DNA from: DASQEH01 sp038237745 | GTDB taxonomy: Bacteria > Actinomycetota > Actinomycetes > Propionibacteriales > Nocardioidaceae | Length of the DNA: 64,000 nucleotides | Direction: 5' to 3' | Assembly (NCBI GenBank): GCA_038237745.1 | Contig: JBBRYJ010000003.1 | Location: forward strand, 124,001-188,000 | In this document: positions 16,441 to 25,504 of the stretch, piece after piece | Position numbering within the stretch: the first letter of the stretch is position 1 | How the letters are laid out: every line of letters starts with the position of its first letter | Made by a program: the position numbers and the translations under genes | Notes under the pieces: generated by a model | Seen by the model: only the letters and a program-made list of their open reading frames with translations | Database searches by the model: none | What the model was told of the DNA's origin: nothing

Positions 16441-16770
16441 GTGACGGTGAGCGCCGAGTCGACTGACTCGGGCGGTAGCGCGCACGGAGTGGTCTCGGCG
16501 GAGCTGCTGCGTCTGCGAGACAGCATAGACAACCTCGACGCGGCGCTCGTGCACGTGCTGGCGGAGCGGTTCAAGTGCACCCAGCAGGTCGGCCTCCTGA
16601 AGGCGGCCCAGGCGATGCCGCCGGCTGACCCCGCCCGTGAGGCACAGCAGATCGCGCGGCTGCGACGCCTCGCCGCGGACGCGAAGCTGGACCCGGAGTT
16701 CGCAGAGAAGTTCCTCACCTTCGTCATCGCCGAGGTCCTGCGCCACCACGAGGCGATCTCGTCGGAGTAG
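16441..16770 (+). CDS. AroQ-type chorismate mutase
   Basis: 109 residues from a GTG. The sequence LRLRDSIDNLDAALVHVLAE, then RFKCTQQVGLLKA, is the all-helical AroQ fold, with the arginine and lysine positions that bind chorismate. It also has DPAREAQQIARLRRLA and FAEKFLTFVIAEVLRHHE. The enzyme converts chorismate to prephenate for Phe/Tyr synthesis. No secretion signal is present, so it is cytoplasmic. It stands alone and converges on glcF. Confidence 0.88.
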   Translation: MTVSAESTDSGGSAHGVVSAELLRLRDSIDNLDAALVHVLAERFKCTQQVGLLKAAQAMPPADPAREAQQIARLRRLAADAKLDPEFAEKFLTFVIAEVLRHHEAISSE

Positions 16771-16771
16771 G

Positions 16772-16802
<31 letters not shown>

Positions 16803-16829
16803 ACCCGCGAGCGCCGGGCGACGAGCTGT

Positions 16830-18230
16830 TCAGGAGCTCGCAGCGTTCCGCGGGTCGACGCCCCGAAGAGAGAAGTCGAGCAGCTGGACGGGGTGGTACA
16901 GCGGCACCGGGGGATCGAGGTACCGGCGGATCTGCAGCAGACAGCCGGGGTTGGCGGTGGCGATCATCTCCGGCTCGACGCTGGCGATGTTCGCCACCTT
17001 GCGGCGCCCCAGATCCTCGGCGGCCTCAGGTTGCACGAGGTTGTAGATCCCCGCTGAACCGCAGCAGATCTCCCACTCTGGGATGTCGACCACCTCCAGG
17101 CACGGAATCGTGCCCATCACGGCGCGAGGCTGAGCCCTGATCTGCTGGGCGTGCGCGAGGTGACACGCGTCGTGATAGGCGATGCGGGCGGCAATCGGAT
17201 GACGCTTCGCGACCGGACCGAGCTCGTCCAGAAGCTCGGAGACGTCGCGCACCTTGTCGCAGAATGCCTGTGCCTGCCCGGCATATTCGGGGTCGCCGCG
17301 CAGGAGGTGGGCGTACTCCTTCATGGTCGAGCCGCAACCGGCGACGTTGACCACGATGCTGTCGACCCTCAGGTTCGCGAAGCTGTCGATCAGGGCACGT
17401 GCCCTGGCCAGTGCCTCAGGCTCACGGCCGGCGTGCATCGACAGTGCGCCGCAGCATTGTTGGTCCGCGGGCGCGAAGACTTCACAACCCTCGGCGGACA
17501 GGACCCGGGCGGTCGCGGCGTTGACATCGGAGAAGAACACCTGCTGGGCGCAGCCGGTCAGCATCGCGACCCGGTGCCGGGTGGTGCCCCGAGCGGCGGT
17601 GTGCTCAGGGAGCCGGGTCGTGATGTCCCTGAGCCGCAGAGGCGGCATGAGCGCCTCCATCGCCCGAAGCCGGGCAGGTAGGTGGCGCAGCAGGCCCGTC
17701 TTCTGAAGGAGCCCGCGGACGGTGCGCTGGTAGAGCGTGCCGAGGACGGCGGCGACCCGGAGCCGCCCGGGGTAGGGGAACAGGGCGAAGATGAAGTACC
17801 GGAAGAGCCGGTCGGGAAGGCTGCGGGAGTAGTTCCGCTCGATCTGCGGTCTGACCGCCTCGATCAGCTGGTCGTACTGAACGCCGCTCGGACAGGCCGT
17901 GACGCATGCCATACATCCCAGGCAGGCGTCGAAGTGACCGGCGTACGTCTCGTCGAAGGGGATGGCCCCTTCTCTGCCGGCTTTCATGAGATAGATCCGG
18001 CCTCGCGGCGAGTCCATCTCCTCGCCCCACAGCGAGTAGGTCGGGCAGCTCGGCAGGCAGAAGCCGCAATGTACGCAGTCGGAGATCAGCTCCTCCTCCG
18101 GCGGCCGGAAGCTGTCGAAGAGGCCGGTGCCACCAGCGTCGTGCACCTGGATCGCGTTGTCCGGGCGATGTGCGCCGTCCGAAGGCTCGCTGGCGGTCGC
18201 CGAGCTGGAGGGGGCAAGAGGCTCGTTCAT
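16830..18230 (-). CDS. glcF: Glycolate oxidase iron-sulfur subunit
   Basis: 466 residues from the ATG at 18230, preceded by AAAGGAG. It has two 4Fe-4S motifs, C52-C55-C58-C62 (CVHCGFCLPSCP) and C103-C106-C109-C113 (CLGCMACVTACP). Two CCG domains follow, with QQCCGALSMHAG and WEICCGSAGIYN. It is the electron-transfer subunit of the glycolate/lactate-type GlcDEF oxidase that converts glycolate to glyoxylate. It is the last gene of the glcD-glcE-glcF unit, 84 bases after glcE. Confidence 0.93.
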   Translation of the reverse strand: MNEPLAPSSSATASEPSDGAHRPDNAIQVHDAGGTGLFDSFRPPEEELISDCVHCGFCLPSCPTYSLWGEEMDSPRGRIYLMKAGREGAIPFDETYAGHFDACLGCMACVTACPSGVQYDQLIEAVRPQIERNYSRSLPDRLFRYFIFALFPYPGRLRVAAVLGTLYQRTVRGLLQKTGLLRHLPARLRAMEALMPPLRLRDITTRLPEHTAARGTTRHRVAMLTGCAQQVFFSDVNAATARVLSAEGCEVFAPADQQCCGALSMHAGREPEALARARALIDSFANLRVDSIVVNVAGCGSTMKEYAHLLRGDPEYAGQAQAFCDKVRDVSELLDELGPVAKRHPIAARIAYHDACHLAHAQQIRAQPRAVMGTIPCLEVVDIPEWEICCGSAGIYNLVQPEAAEDLGRRKVANIASVEPEMIATANPGCLLQIRRYLDPPVPLYHPVQLLDFSLRGVDPRNAASS

Positions 18231-18314
18231 CGGAGCTCCTTTCGAGTTCGCCTTGGTGTGACGGCGCAATGTAGGGCTGCGAGCGCTGCGGCGGCTGGTC
18301 GGGCCGCCGCCTGA

Positions 18315-19514
18315 CTAGTACCAGCCACGGAAACGCCCCGGCGCGCAGCGGCCGTCCGGATCGAGGTGGCTCTTCACGGTTCGCAACAGCCCGATGGAGG
18401 ACGGGGGCTCGCCCAGGGCGTCGAGCTCTGCGTCGACTGCGGCGGCGCGCTCTCGCACGGCCACCGTGCCGCCGAGCCGCGTCACCTGTTCGCGCCACGC
18501 AGTCGTGACGGCAGCCTGCGCGGACGGTGGCCCTGTGAGGACGACGGTATGCAGGCCGAGTGCGGCGCTGCTCATGCCTCTCGAGTGGACTTCGTGGCGC
18601 TCGGAGAGGCTCGTGAGGGACTCCCATACGGAGGGCAGGTGGGTCGGTAGCGTGCCTGCCCGCAGGACGGAGCTGCCGGCTTCGGCGCGCTGTCCGGCCG
18701 TGACGCGTTGCCACTGTTCGTCGGCGTCGTCGGCCTCCACACCCTCGGGCGACAGTCCCTGCTCGGCCAGGAGGTTGACCAGTCGGTCGGAGCCGGCGGC
18801 GACACCACGACGGCTTCCGTCCAAGCGCACCAGCAGGGTTCCCGGCTCGGTGCCCGTTGGGCCGACCCACTCCACCGCTGTCGGCTCGACGCCGCTGGAC
18901 ACGACCCTCTCTGCGGCTGTCGTGGCCTCGGTCGCCGTCGCCTCGGCGACCACCGTGCTGCTGGCGGCGGGACGGGGATGAAGCCGCACGATCACTTCCG
19001 CGATGAGCCCGAGGCTGCCGAGGGAGCCGTGGAAGAGCTTCGTCAGGTCGTACCCCGCGACGTTCTTGATCACATGGCTTCCGCTGTGCACGACCGTCCC
19101 GTCCGCGAGCACGATGGTGGCCCCGATGGCCAGGTCGCGCATGGTGCCGTACCTCAGGCGCCGGGGACCCGCATCACCACTGGCGAGCAGGCCACCGACG
19201 GTCGCACCCGACGACTCGGTGGGGGGATCCAGAGCGAGCCATTGCCCGGCCTCGGCCAGCAGCGTCTGAAGGTGCGCCAAGGGCATCCCGGCTTCGACCG
19301 AGGCGGTCATGTCACCGGGCTGGTGGCCGATCAGCTGCCGCAGCCGAGCCGTGCTGAGCTCCAGGCCGACGCCATTGACGGCGCCTCCCCAGCACGACTT
19401 GGTGCCGCCTCCTGAGAACCGCACCGTCGTACGCTCGGCGACTCCTTCGCGGAGAAGCTTGCTTGCGGCGGCTACGTCGTCCGGGAGAGCGACCACCGTA
19501 CGGTCGTCACTCAT
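18315..19514 (-). CDS. glcE: Glycolate oxidase FAD-binding subunit GlcE
   Basis: 399 residues with the FAD-binding type 4 fold: RFSGGGTKSCWGG near residue 32, PTESSGATVGGLLASGDAGP, RYGTMRDLAIGATIVLADG and SHVIKNVAGYDLTKLFHGS. The gene is shorter than glcD, as usual for GlcE. Its start overlaps the glcD stop codon by 4 nt (ATGA), and glcF follows. It is required with GlcD and GlcF for glycolate oxidase activity. Confidence 0.92.
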   Translation of the reverse strand: MSDDRTVVALPDDVAAASKLLREGVAERTTVRFSGGGTKSCWGGAVNGVGLELSTARLRQLIGHQPGDMTASVEAGMPLAHLQTLLAEAGQWLALDPPTESSGATVGGLLASGDAGPRRLRYGTMRDLAIGATIVLADGTVVHSGSHVIKNVAGYDLTKLFHGSLGSLGLIAEVIVRLHPRPAASSTVVAEATATEATTAAERVVSSGVEPTAVEWVGPTGTEPGTLLVRLDGSRRGVAAGSDRLVNLLAEQGLSPEGVEADDADEQWQRVTAGQRAEAGSSVLRAGTLPTHLPSVWESLTSLSERHEVHSRGMSSAALGLHTVVLTGPPSAQAAVTTAWREQVTRLGGTVAVRERAAAVDAELDALGEPPSSIGLLRTVKSHLDPDGRCAPGRFRGWY

Positions 19515-21004
19515 CCTCGGCTGATCACACCCGCGGCTTCGAGTGGGTGCGGCCGGTAGGGTCCGGGCAGCTCGCCACAGAGCCGCGGCGTGGGGAAGAT
19601 CTTGCCCGGGTTGCAGATGGCATCCGGGTCGAAAGCGTCGCGGACCCGCTTCATGACGGCCAGGTCGTCGGGGGAGAACATCTTCATCATCGAGCAGGCC
19701 TTGTCGGTCCCGATTCCGTGCTCGCCGCTGATCGAACCGCCGGCCTCCATGCAGAGCTCGACGATCCCCGTGGCCAGCTTCTCGGCGCGCTCGGACTCTC
19801 CGGCCTTGTCGGCGTCGTACAGCACGAGGGGGTGCAGGTTGCCGTCGCCGGCGTGGAAGACGTTGGCGACGCGGAGGCCCGCCTCGTCGGCCATCGCCTC
19901 GACCCGGGTGAGCACCTCGCCGAGCCGGGTGCGGGGTATCACGCCGTCCTGCACGAAGTAGTCCGGGCTCATTCGGCCCATGGCGGCGAACGCGGCCTTC
20001 CTCCCCTTCCAGATCAGCGCCCGCTCCGCCGCTGTCTCCGGCACCCGGATCGAGGTGGCGCCGCTCTCCTCGCAGATCCTGTGTGCCTCACCGAAGTCGA
20101 TCTCGCACTCGGTGTCGAAGCCGTCCATCTCTACGATCAGCGCTGCCGCGGTGTCGAGCGAGAAGCCCGCCCCGGTCGCCTTCTCGCAGGCCTCGATCGC
20201 GAGGTGGTCGAGCATCTCGACGGCCGCGGGGATGATACCGGCGGCGACTATCCCGCTGACGGCGTTCCCGGCGGTCTCGACCGAAGGGAAGTCCGCGACC
20301 AGCGTTCGAACGGACTGTGGTCGCCGCAGGAGTCGTACGGTCACCTCTGTGACGATGCCGAGGGTCCCTTCGGAACCGACGACGACGCCCATCAGGTCAG
20401 GACCGAAGACGTCCGTGGTGTCGCCGCCCAGAGTCACGACGGAGCCGTCCGGTGTCACGAGTGTCAGACCGAGCACGTGGTTGCTGGTGAAGCCGTACTT
20501 CAGGCAGTGCGCCCCTCCGCTGTTCTCGGCGACGTTGCCGCCGACGGTGCAGACGATCTGGCTCGAGGGATCGGGTGCGAAGTACAGGCAGTCGGGTTCC
20601 ACCACAGCCGAGATCTGCGCATTCGTCACCCCGGGCTGGATGGTCATCCGCCTGTTGGGGACGTCCACCGAAACGACTGTGCGCATTCGCGACAGCCCGA
20701 TCACGATGCCGTCGGCTACCGGTAGTGCCCCACCGGACAGGCCGGTGCCCGCCCCCCGGGCCACGAAAGCAAGCCGCTCCCTCGCGCACACGGTGACGAC
20801 AGCCGCAACCTGTTCGGTCGTCTCGGGCAGCAGCACCAGGGCGGGGGTCACGCGGTAGCCGGTGAGACCGTCACACTCGTAGGTCCGCAGCTGCGCCGGT
20901 TCGCTGACCACGCCACCGCGACCTAGGAGGCTCGCGAACTCCGCGCGCAACCCTGGCGCCACGAGCTCACTCCGCTCGGTTGCTTCTGTGAGGTCGGTGG
21001 CCAC
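19511..21004 (-). CDS. glcD: Glycolate oxidase subunit GlcD, FAD-linked
   Basis: 497 residues. FAD-binding motifs VARGAGTGLSGGALPV and GGNVAENSGGAHCLKYGFT are followed by the C-terminal FAD-oxidase domain, with VFHAGDGNLHPLVLYD, SGEHGIGTDKA and DAICNPGKIFP near the end. It is the catalytic subunit that oxidises glycolate (or D-lactate, which the family also accepts). It is the first gene of the leftward glcDEF unit. The 108-base region between it and the multicopper oxidase gene contains no other gene. Confidence 0.94.
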   Translation of the reverse strand: MATDLTEATERSELVAPGLRAEFASLLGRGGVVSEPAQLRTYECDGLTGYRVTPALVLLPETTEQVAAVVTVCARERLAFVARGAGTGLSGGALPVADGIVIGLSRMRTVVSVDVPNRRMTIQPGVTNAQISAVVEPDCLYFAPDPSSQIVCTVGGNVAENSGGAHCLKYGFTSNHVLGLTLVTPDGSVVTLGGDTTDVFGPDLMGVVVGSEGTLGIVTEVTVRLLRRPQSVRTLVADFPSVETAGNAVSGIVAAGIIPAAVEMLDHLAIEACEKATGAGFSLDTAAALIVEMDGFDTECEIDFGEAHRICEESGATSIRVPETAAERALIWKGRKAAFAAMGRMSPDYFVQDGVIPRTRLGEVLTRVEAMADEAGLRVANVFHAGDGNLHPLVLYDADKAGESERAEKLATGIVELCMEAGGSISGEHGIGTDKACSMMKMFSPDDLAVMKRVRDAFDPDAICNPGKIFPTPRLCGELPGPYRPHPLEAAGVISRG

Positions 21005-21112
21005 GGCATCTCCTTCACCTCACGCGAAAACTGTTTCCCTGCGGTCGTTTTGGCACCGTTCGGCGGACGCTACGGGTCGTCGGGGACGACGTCAAGAGAA
21101 GCAGCGCCCGGG

Positions 21113-22681
21113 CTAGAGACGCGTGGCTGGGAGTGGCCTGGCCGGGTCTGTGTGGATCGGGTCTGGGCCGAGGTCGCCCACCGCGAACTGGGTCATCATG
21201 TCGTGGTCCTCATGCACCAGGTTGTGGCAGTGCATCATGTAGCGGCCCCGCTCGTCAGGCTTGAACCTGATGAGCACCTGCACCGTCTCGCCCTCACCGA
21301 CGTACACGGCGTCCTTCGGACCAAGCTCGTGCGGCATCGGCGGTCCGCCGTTGCGCGAGATCACTTTGAAGTCGATCAGGTGGACGTGCACCGGGTGGAA
21401 CCAGCCCCCAGAGTCGTTCTTGAACTCCCACAGCTCGACCGAGCCGGGCGAAGGGTTGGCGATAGTGAACGTAAAGTTCGAGGCCACCACATCCGCCCAC
21501 GTCGTGCCGTTGATGGTCCACTCGCCGCCGTCTCGGACGAACTCGAAACGCCGATGGGTCGTCGCGTCGGCGGCGGTCAGCGCCATGGTCGGGTTGCCGG
21601 GGTTCAGGCTGTCCGGTATGGCGTTGTCCGCCTGGCTCGTCGCCTCGGCCACCACGTCGAAGGCCATGACGTCTCTCGTCGTCGCGAAGTCGATGTTGTT
21701 GTCGTTGCTGAGGTTGTGCATGATCACCCGTCTGCCGACGGGGTACTTGGCGAAGTCGATGACCACCTCGTAGCGCTCGGCCACACCGTGGCGGAACTGC
21801 TGGACCTGCTGAGGGCTCGGCATGAGGCCGGAGTCCGTCCCTATGACGTGGAACGGTTCGCCCGAGTCGAGCTGCCAGCGGTATGACCGGGACACCGATG
21901 CGTTCAGCATCCGGAAGCGGTACTTGCGTCGCTCAACCTTCATCGCGGGCCACGGGCGTCCGTTGACGAGGATGATGTCGCCGAAGAGTCCGGACTCGTC
22001 GTTGTCCTCCCACAGCAGAGACCCGTCGGCCGCCAGCAGCACGTCGGAGATGATGAGCGGCACGTCGTAGCGGCCGTGCGGGATGGGCAGCGCGAGCTCG
22101 AGCGCGTCATGGATCTGGTACTGCGCCACCAGCCCCATGTAGTCGTTGGGACCTGTGTGCATGACGCCGTGGTCGTGGTACCACAAAGTGGTCGCCGGCA
22201 GAGTGTTCGGGTAGTGGTAGTCCTTGAACTGTCCCGGCAGCGTGATGTCGCTGGCGTAGCCGTCGTACTGGGGAAGCGTCGGCGACCCGTGCAAGTGGGT
22301 GGAGGTCCAGGGCAGGTAGCCGAGCTGGGGATGACGCGGCGGCAGCTTGTTTATCTGGCGGACGACCGCGGGCCGGTCCCGGTACTGCACGATGGTCGGA
22401 CCGGGCGCCACGCCGTTGAAGCCCCAGATCTGCGTGGACAGCCCTGGCGCGATCTCCGTGGTACCTGGTCGCATGGTGAGGGAGTAGTAGTCGGTTGTCG
22501 CGTCAGTTCTCACGGGGCGGGCAACGGGTGGCCTGATGAAAGCCGCCTCGAAACGTGTGGGGTACAGGCTCTGTGCGAGCCGGCTCGTGGAGCTCGCGCT
22601 GGCAGTTCTCGCGAGCGGTAGTGCCACCACCGCGGCACCTGTGACACTCATCTTCAGGACGTCCCTACGGCTGATGTGCAT
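21113..22681 (-). CDS. Tat-exported multicopper oxidase
   Basis: 522 residues. The N-terminus SRRDVLKMSVTGAAVVALPL is a twin-arginine signal. All copper ligand motifs are present: HLHG (H129, H131), WYHDHG (H169, H171), HPVHVH in the last quarter, and HCHNLVHEDHDMM with the type 1 Cys and axial Met. The architecture is that of the CotA/bilirubin oxidase/phenoxazinone synthase group of three-domain laccases. It oxidises phenolic or metal substrates outside the membrane using O2; the natural substrate is unknown. The 160 bases upstream hold no other gene. Confidence 0.93.
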   Translation of the reverse strand: MHISRRDVLKMSVTGAAVVALPLARTASASSTSRLAQSLYPTRFEAAFIRPPVARPVRTDATTDYYSLTMRPGTTEIAPGLSTQIWGFNGVAPGPTIVQYRDRPAVVRQINKLPPRHPQLGYLPWTSTHLHGSPTLPQYDGYASDITLPGQFKDYHYPNTLPATTLWYHDHGVMHTGPNDYMGLVAQYQIHDALELALPIPHGRYDVPLIISDVLLAADGSLLWEDNDESGLFGDIILVNGRPWPAMKVERRKYRFRMLNASVSRSYRWQLDSGEPFHVIGTDSGLMPSPQQVQQFRHGVAERYEVVIDFAKYPVGRRVIMHNLSNDNNIDFATTRDVMAFDVVAEATSQADNAIPDSLNPGNPTMALTAADATTHRRFEFVRDGGEWTINGTTWADVVASNFTFTIANPSPGSVELWEFKNDSGGWFHPVHVHLIDFKVISRNGGPPMPHELGPKDAVYVGEGETVQVLIRFKPDERGRYMMHCHNLVHEDHDMMTQFAVGDLGPDPIHTDPARPLPATRL

Positions 22682-22841
22682 GGCAGCTCCCTTGCAGAAG
22701 GTCTGCTGCAGTGTTGCGAGCGCGTGTCAAGAGAACGTCAAAGGGCGGTGCTGCGCATTCGTCACGGACCGGACCGTCATTTGACGCAGCCCCTCGCCGG
22801 GTCCCGGCTGGCACGCCTGCCCGGCGTCCCGTGTCCCTGCG

Positions 22842-23642
22842 TCAGGGGACGGAGCGTTCCTCGGCGATGGAGTTGCCGCCGTCCACGACGAGGCATTGGC
22901 CGGTGACGTATGAGGAGCCTGGCGAGCTCAGCCAGGCGACGGCGGCAGCGACCTCCGTGGGGGTACCACCCCGGCCGACCGGCGTGACCTGCGCCTGGAC
23001 CCGCTCGTCGTCGGTCTGCGAGCCGGTCGCGATCCATCCGGGTGCGACGGCGTTGACGGTGACTCCCCCTGCGGCCTCGTCCACGGCGAGGGCTCGCATC
23101 AGGCCCACCATCCCGGCCTTCGCCGCGCCGTACGCCACATCACCCTTCATCGCCATCACCGGGCCGGTCACGCTGGCCACCATGACGATGCGACCCCATC
23201 CCCGGCTCCGCATGTGGGGAAGGGCGGCGCGGCTCACCAGGAACGCGCTGTCGAGGTTGCGGCGGAGAGAGGAGCGCCAGGTCTCCGCCCTCATCTGCAC
23301 TGCGGTGCCTGACTCGAAGTCGGAGTCGGTCGTCGAGATCATCCCCGCGTTGTTCACCAGGATGTCGAGGCGGCCCCACCGCTCGACGGCTGCGGCGACC
23401 AGCCTGTCGCTCGCGTCGTCCTCCGTCAGGTCGCCCACCACGCCCGCGGCGTCGATGTCCAGCTGTTGCAGCTCGGCCACGCGCTGCTCGACGCGGTCCG
23501 ACGTGGCGCCGAGCACGACCCCGGCCCCCAGCTCCCCGAGCAGCCTCGCCGAGGCGAAGCCGATACCCGTCGGGCTCCCCGCTCCCGTGACGATGGCCAC
23601 TCGGTGGGTCAGGTCGAAGGGCTCAGGGATCTGCATGGCCAT
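22842..23642 (-). CDS. Short-chain dehydrogenase/reductase
   Basis: 266 residues of classical SDR type: TGAGSPTGIG binds the cofactor, NNAG is near residue 96, and the Ser in MVASVTG with Tyr and Lys in VAYGAAKAG make the catalytic set. VNAVAPGWIATGS and GQCLVVDGGNS close the fold. Substrate unknown. It reads in the same direction as the multicopper oxidase but is separated by 160 bases, so co-transcription is uncertain. Confidence 0.9.
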   Translation of the reverse strand: MAMQIPEPFDLTHRVAIVTGAGSPTGIGFASARLLGELGAGVVLGATSDRVEQRVAELQQLDIDAAGVVGDLTEDDASDRLVAAAVERWGRLDILVNNAGMISTTDSDFESGTAVQMRAETWRSSLRRNLDSAFLVSRAALPHMRSRGWGRIVMVASVTGPVMAMKGDVAYGAAKAGMVGLMRALAVDEAAGGVTVNAVAPGWIATGSQTDDERVQAQVTPVGRGGTPTEVAAAVAWLSSPGSSYVTGQCLVVDGGNSIAEERSVP

Positions 23643-23812
23643 GACGATCTCATGGACGTCATGAGCCGTCCGGCCCGGGGACTGGTACGGCTACCGCGAC
23701 ACCGTCGACGCCTCCACCGTGTGGTTGGTTACTGTCCTTCGGCTGACCGGAGGCCTTGGGTCGGCAACCCGATCCGGCGATGCGAGTCACCTCGAGCCCA
23801 GGCGTGGGTGGC

Positions 23813-24895
23813 TCAGCCGGTGTACTCGTGGAGCCGCGTGATCCAGTAGGCAGTGTCCGGGGTGGGGGGAGTGCCGAAGCGCGCGTTGACCACCCAGAGG
23901 GAGTGATGGGCCAGCGCGACGGTCGTAGGCACGTCGAAGCCGCTGTTCCTGAGCTGGGCCACGACGTTGCCTGTTGCGAGCGCGTCGTCCAACCTGACGA
24001 CGCTGACAAGGTTGTTGTTGCGCCCGACGTACAGGATGTGGCCGTCGATCTCGAGACCATCGCCGTTGACGATGGTCTTGCCGCCCAGGTCGACCACGTT
24101 CGTGCGTCCCGTTGTCGGGTTGATGGCGAAGAGCAGCCCGGTATTGCTCTGCACGGCAAGCAGGCTGCCGTCGGACTTGACGATCCCGTTGAGGTTGAAT
24201 CCGGCCTGGTGGTGCAGGTCGCCGGTGAGGGGCAGAGTGGTCGCTGCCGAGGAGGGCGGCAGTCCTCTCCGGCTGAGGTGCTCGCCGTGGTCGCCGTGCT
24301 CGCCGTGGTCGCCGTGCTCGCCGTCGGCATGGTCCTCGCCGTTGCCGTTCTGCTCGTCGTCCCCGCAACCCCCGCCACCGTCCCCGTTTCGTTCGTGATC
24401 ACCGGGGCCGCCTCTGGCTGCGAGAGGCACCACGGCAAGCTCGGAGTTGAACGAGTCGGTCGCGTAGACCGCGCGCCGGGTGACCACAAGGTCGTTGACG
24501 AACCGTGGGGCCGCCGAGGGGAACGAGTACGTCGCGACCACGCGGCCGGTGTCGGCGTCCTGCGCGCGGATCTCGGCGGTGTTCGCGCCGGCCACCCACA
24601 GCAGCTCACGACACCTGTCGTACTCCACCCCGGCCGCCACGCGTCCAGCGACACCTTGCGCGAGTACTCGGCCTGAGCCGGTCGCGACACTCGCTCGGTA
24701 GATCGCGCCGTCGGCAAGAGACCCCACATAGAGGAAGCGCCCGTCGGTCGTGATGCCCTCCGGCTGCCAGCCGTCGGGGAGCTCGATCCGGTCAGGTCCG
24801 CTAGGGGAAGGCTCTGACCCTAGGGCTCCCTGGAGCGGCAGAAGGGCCGTCGCGAGCACGAGGGCCGCGACCCCCGAGGAAAGTCGTCGTCTCAT
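23813..24895 (-). CDS. Secreted beta-propeller protein with His/Asp/Glu-rich insert
   Basis: 360 residues with a signal peptide at 1-26 (ending ALG). Repeated blades such as GITTDGRFLYVGSLADGAIY, AAGVEYDRCRELLWVAG, NGIVKSDGSLLAVQSNTG and LEIDGHILYVGRNNNLVSV indicate an SMP-30/gluconolactonase-like six-bladed propeller. Between blades, residues about 162-210 form an unusual Gly/Asp/Glu/His-rich loop in which a six-residue unit (EHGDHG) is repeated; it may bind metal ions. No catalytic residues could be assigned. Function unknown. Confidence 0.7.
   Translation of the reverse strand: MRRRLSSGVAALVLATALLPLQGALGSEPSPSGPDRIELPDGWQPEGITTDGRFLYVGSLADGAIYRASVATGSGRVLAQGVAGRVAAGVEYDRCRELLWVAGANTAEIRAQDADTGRVVATYSFPSAAPRFVNDLVVTRRAVYATDSFNSELAVVPLAARGGPGDHERNGDGGGGCGDDEQNGNGEDHADGEHGDHGEHGDHGEHLSRRGLPPSSAATTLPLTGDLHHQAGFNLNGIVKSDGSLLAVQSNTGLLFAINPTTGRTNVVDLGGKTIVNGDGLEIDGHILYVGRNNNLVSVVRLDDALATGNVVAQLRNSGFDVPTTVALAHHSLWVVNARFGTPPTPDTAYWITRLHEYTG
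24281..24324. repeat. 18-bp tandem repeat inside the propeller gene
   Basis: The unit CTCGCCGTGGTCGCCGTG occurs twice in full (24281-24298, 24299-24316) and once in part (24317-24324). It is in frame with the propeller gene on the other strand, where each unit encodes six residues rich in His, Asp and Glu. Copy-number change would lengthen the acidic/His loop without breaking the frame. Confidence 0.9.
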
Positions 24896-25027
24896 GGGAG
24901 CTCCTGGCGTTCGATGGCGCGTTCATGGCCTGGGTCCCCCGACCCCGGCCATCCTCCGCCCAGTTGGATGAACCGTCAACCGGGCACTTGAGGTGTCCCG
25001 TGGGCTGTGCAGACCTGAGCTGGCGCG

Positions 25028-25255
25028 CTAGCCCGGGTGTGACGACGTGGCATGGATGGGGCACCACTCCGGCCTGTCCACGGCGAGGCCCGGATAGCGC
25101 CGCTGTACTGAGTGCAGGCAGCCTGGTTCGGCGCACATGGTGCCGACGGTCGCGTGGGCAGCCCTGTCCCACGCGGCGTTCTTCTCGGCCCGTCCACGGG
25201 GCATGGGGCCGCGCTCACCTTCGATCGTCGCCGTTCCACCGCGGTGCTGGCCCAT
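25028..25255 (-). CDS. Small protein with possible zinc-binding Cys/His set
   Basis: 75 residues from an ATG at 25255 with AAGG six bases upstream. Third codon positions are mostly G or C, as in real genes here. After a basic N-terminal half comes MCAEPGCLHSV, and 20 residues further on WCPIH, giving a C-x4-C...C-x2-H set that could bind zinc, as in short HNH or zinc-ribbon proteins. No family recognised. The 130 bases left of it and the 250 bases right of it hold no other gene. Confidence 0.5.
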   Translation of the reverse strand: MGQHRGGTATIEGERGPMPRGRAEKNAAWDRAAHATVGTMCAEPGCLHSVQRRYPGLAVDRPEWCPIHATSSHPG

Positions 25256-25319
25256 GACGGACCTTCTCTCGCCGGTCGTGTCGGCATTCGACGCTGCATG
25301 CCTCACGGTCCACGGTATC

Positions 25320-25504
25320 CGGCTTCTATACGTAAAGTAGTTAGTCAAGCGCTTTCGGTTACCGTTTCCTGGTTCTGGCGCTTACCGCTAGGTGGCCTCG
25401 GTCTGGCGACGTCAGCGAGGCGGGTGCTAAGCGAAGACCCACGGCGGCTACGAATCGTATATATGCTGCTACCTAAAGTAATCAAATCCCACCTGAAGGA
25501 CTCC
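25320..25504 (+). promoter_or_regulatory. AT-richer promoter region of the DUF1906 gene
   Basis: This stretch is visibly richer in A/T than its surroundings, with TATACGTAAAGTAGTTAG near 25328, the palindromic AAGCGCTT at about 25350, and CGTATATATG near 25457 as a possible -10 element. A TAAAGTA word occurs twice. It ends with GAAGGA before the ATG at 25505. It probably contains the promoter; no regulator can be named. Confidence 0.4.

Noticed and set aside
16822..16840. CGAGCT/AGCTCG hairpin between chorismate mutase and glcF
   Set aside because: It overlaps the glcF stop codon and its last codons, is only 6 bp and lacks a T-tract, so I do not call it a terminator.
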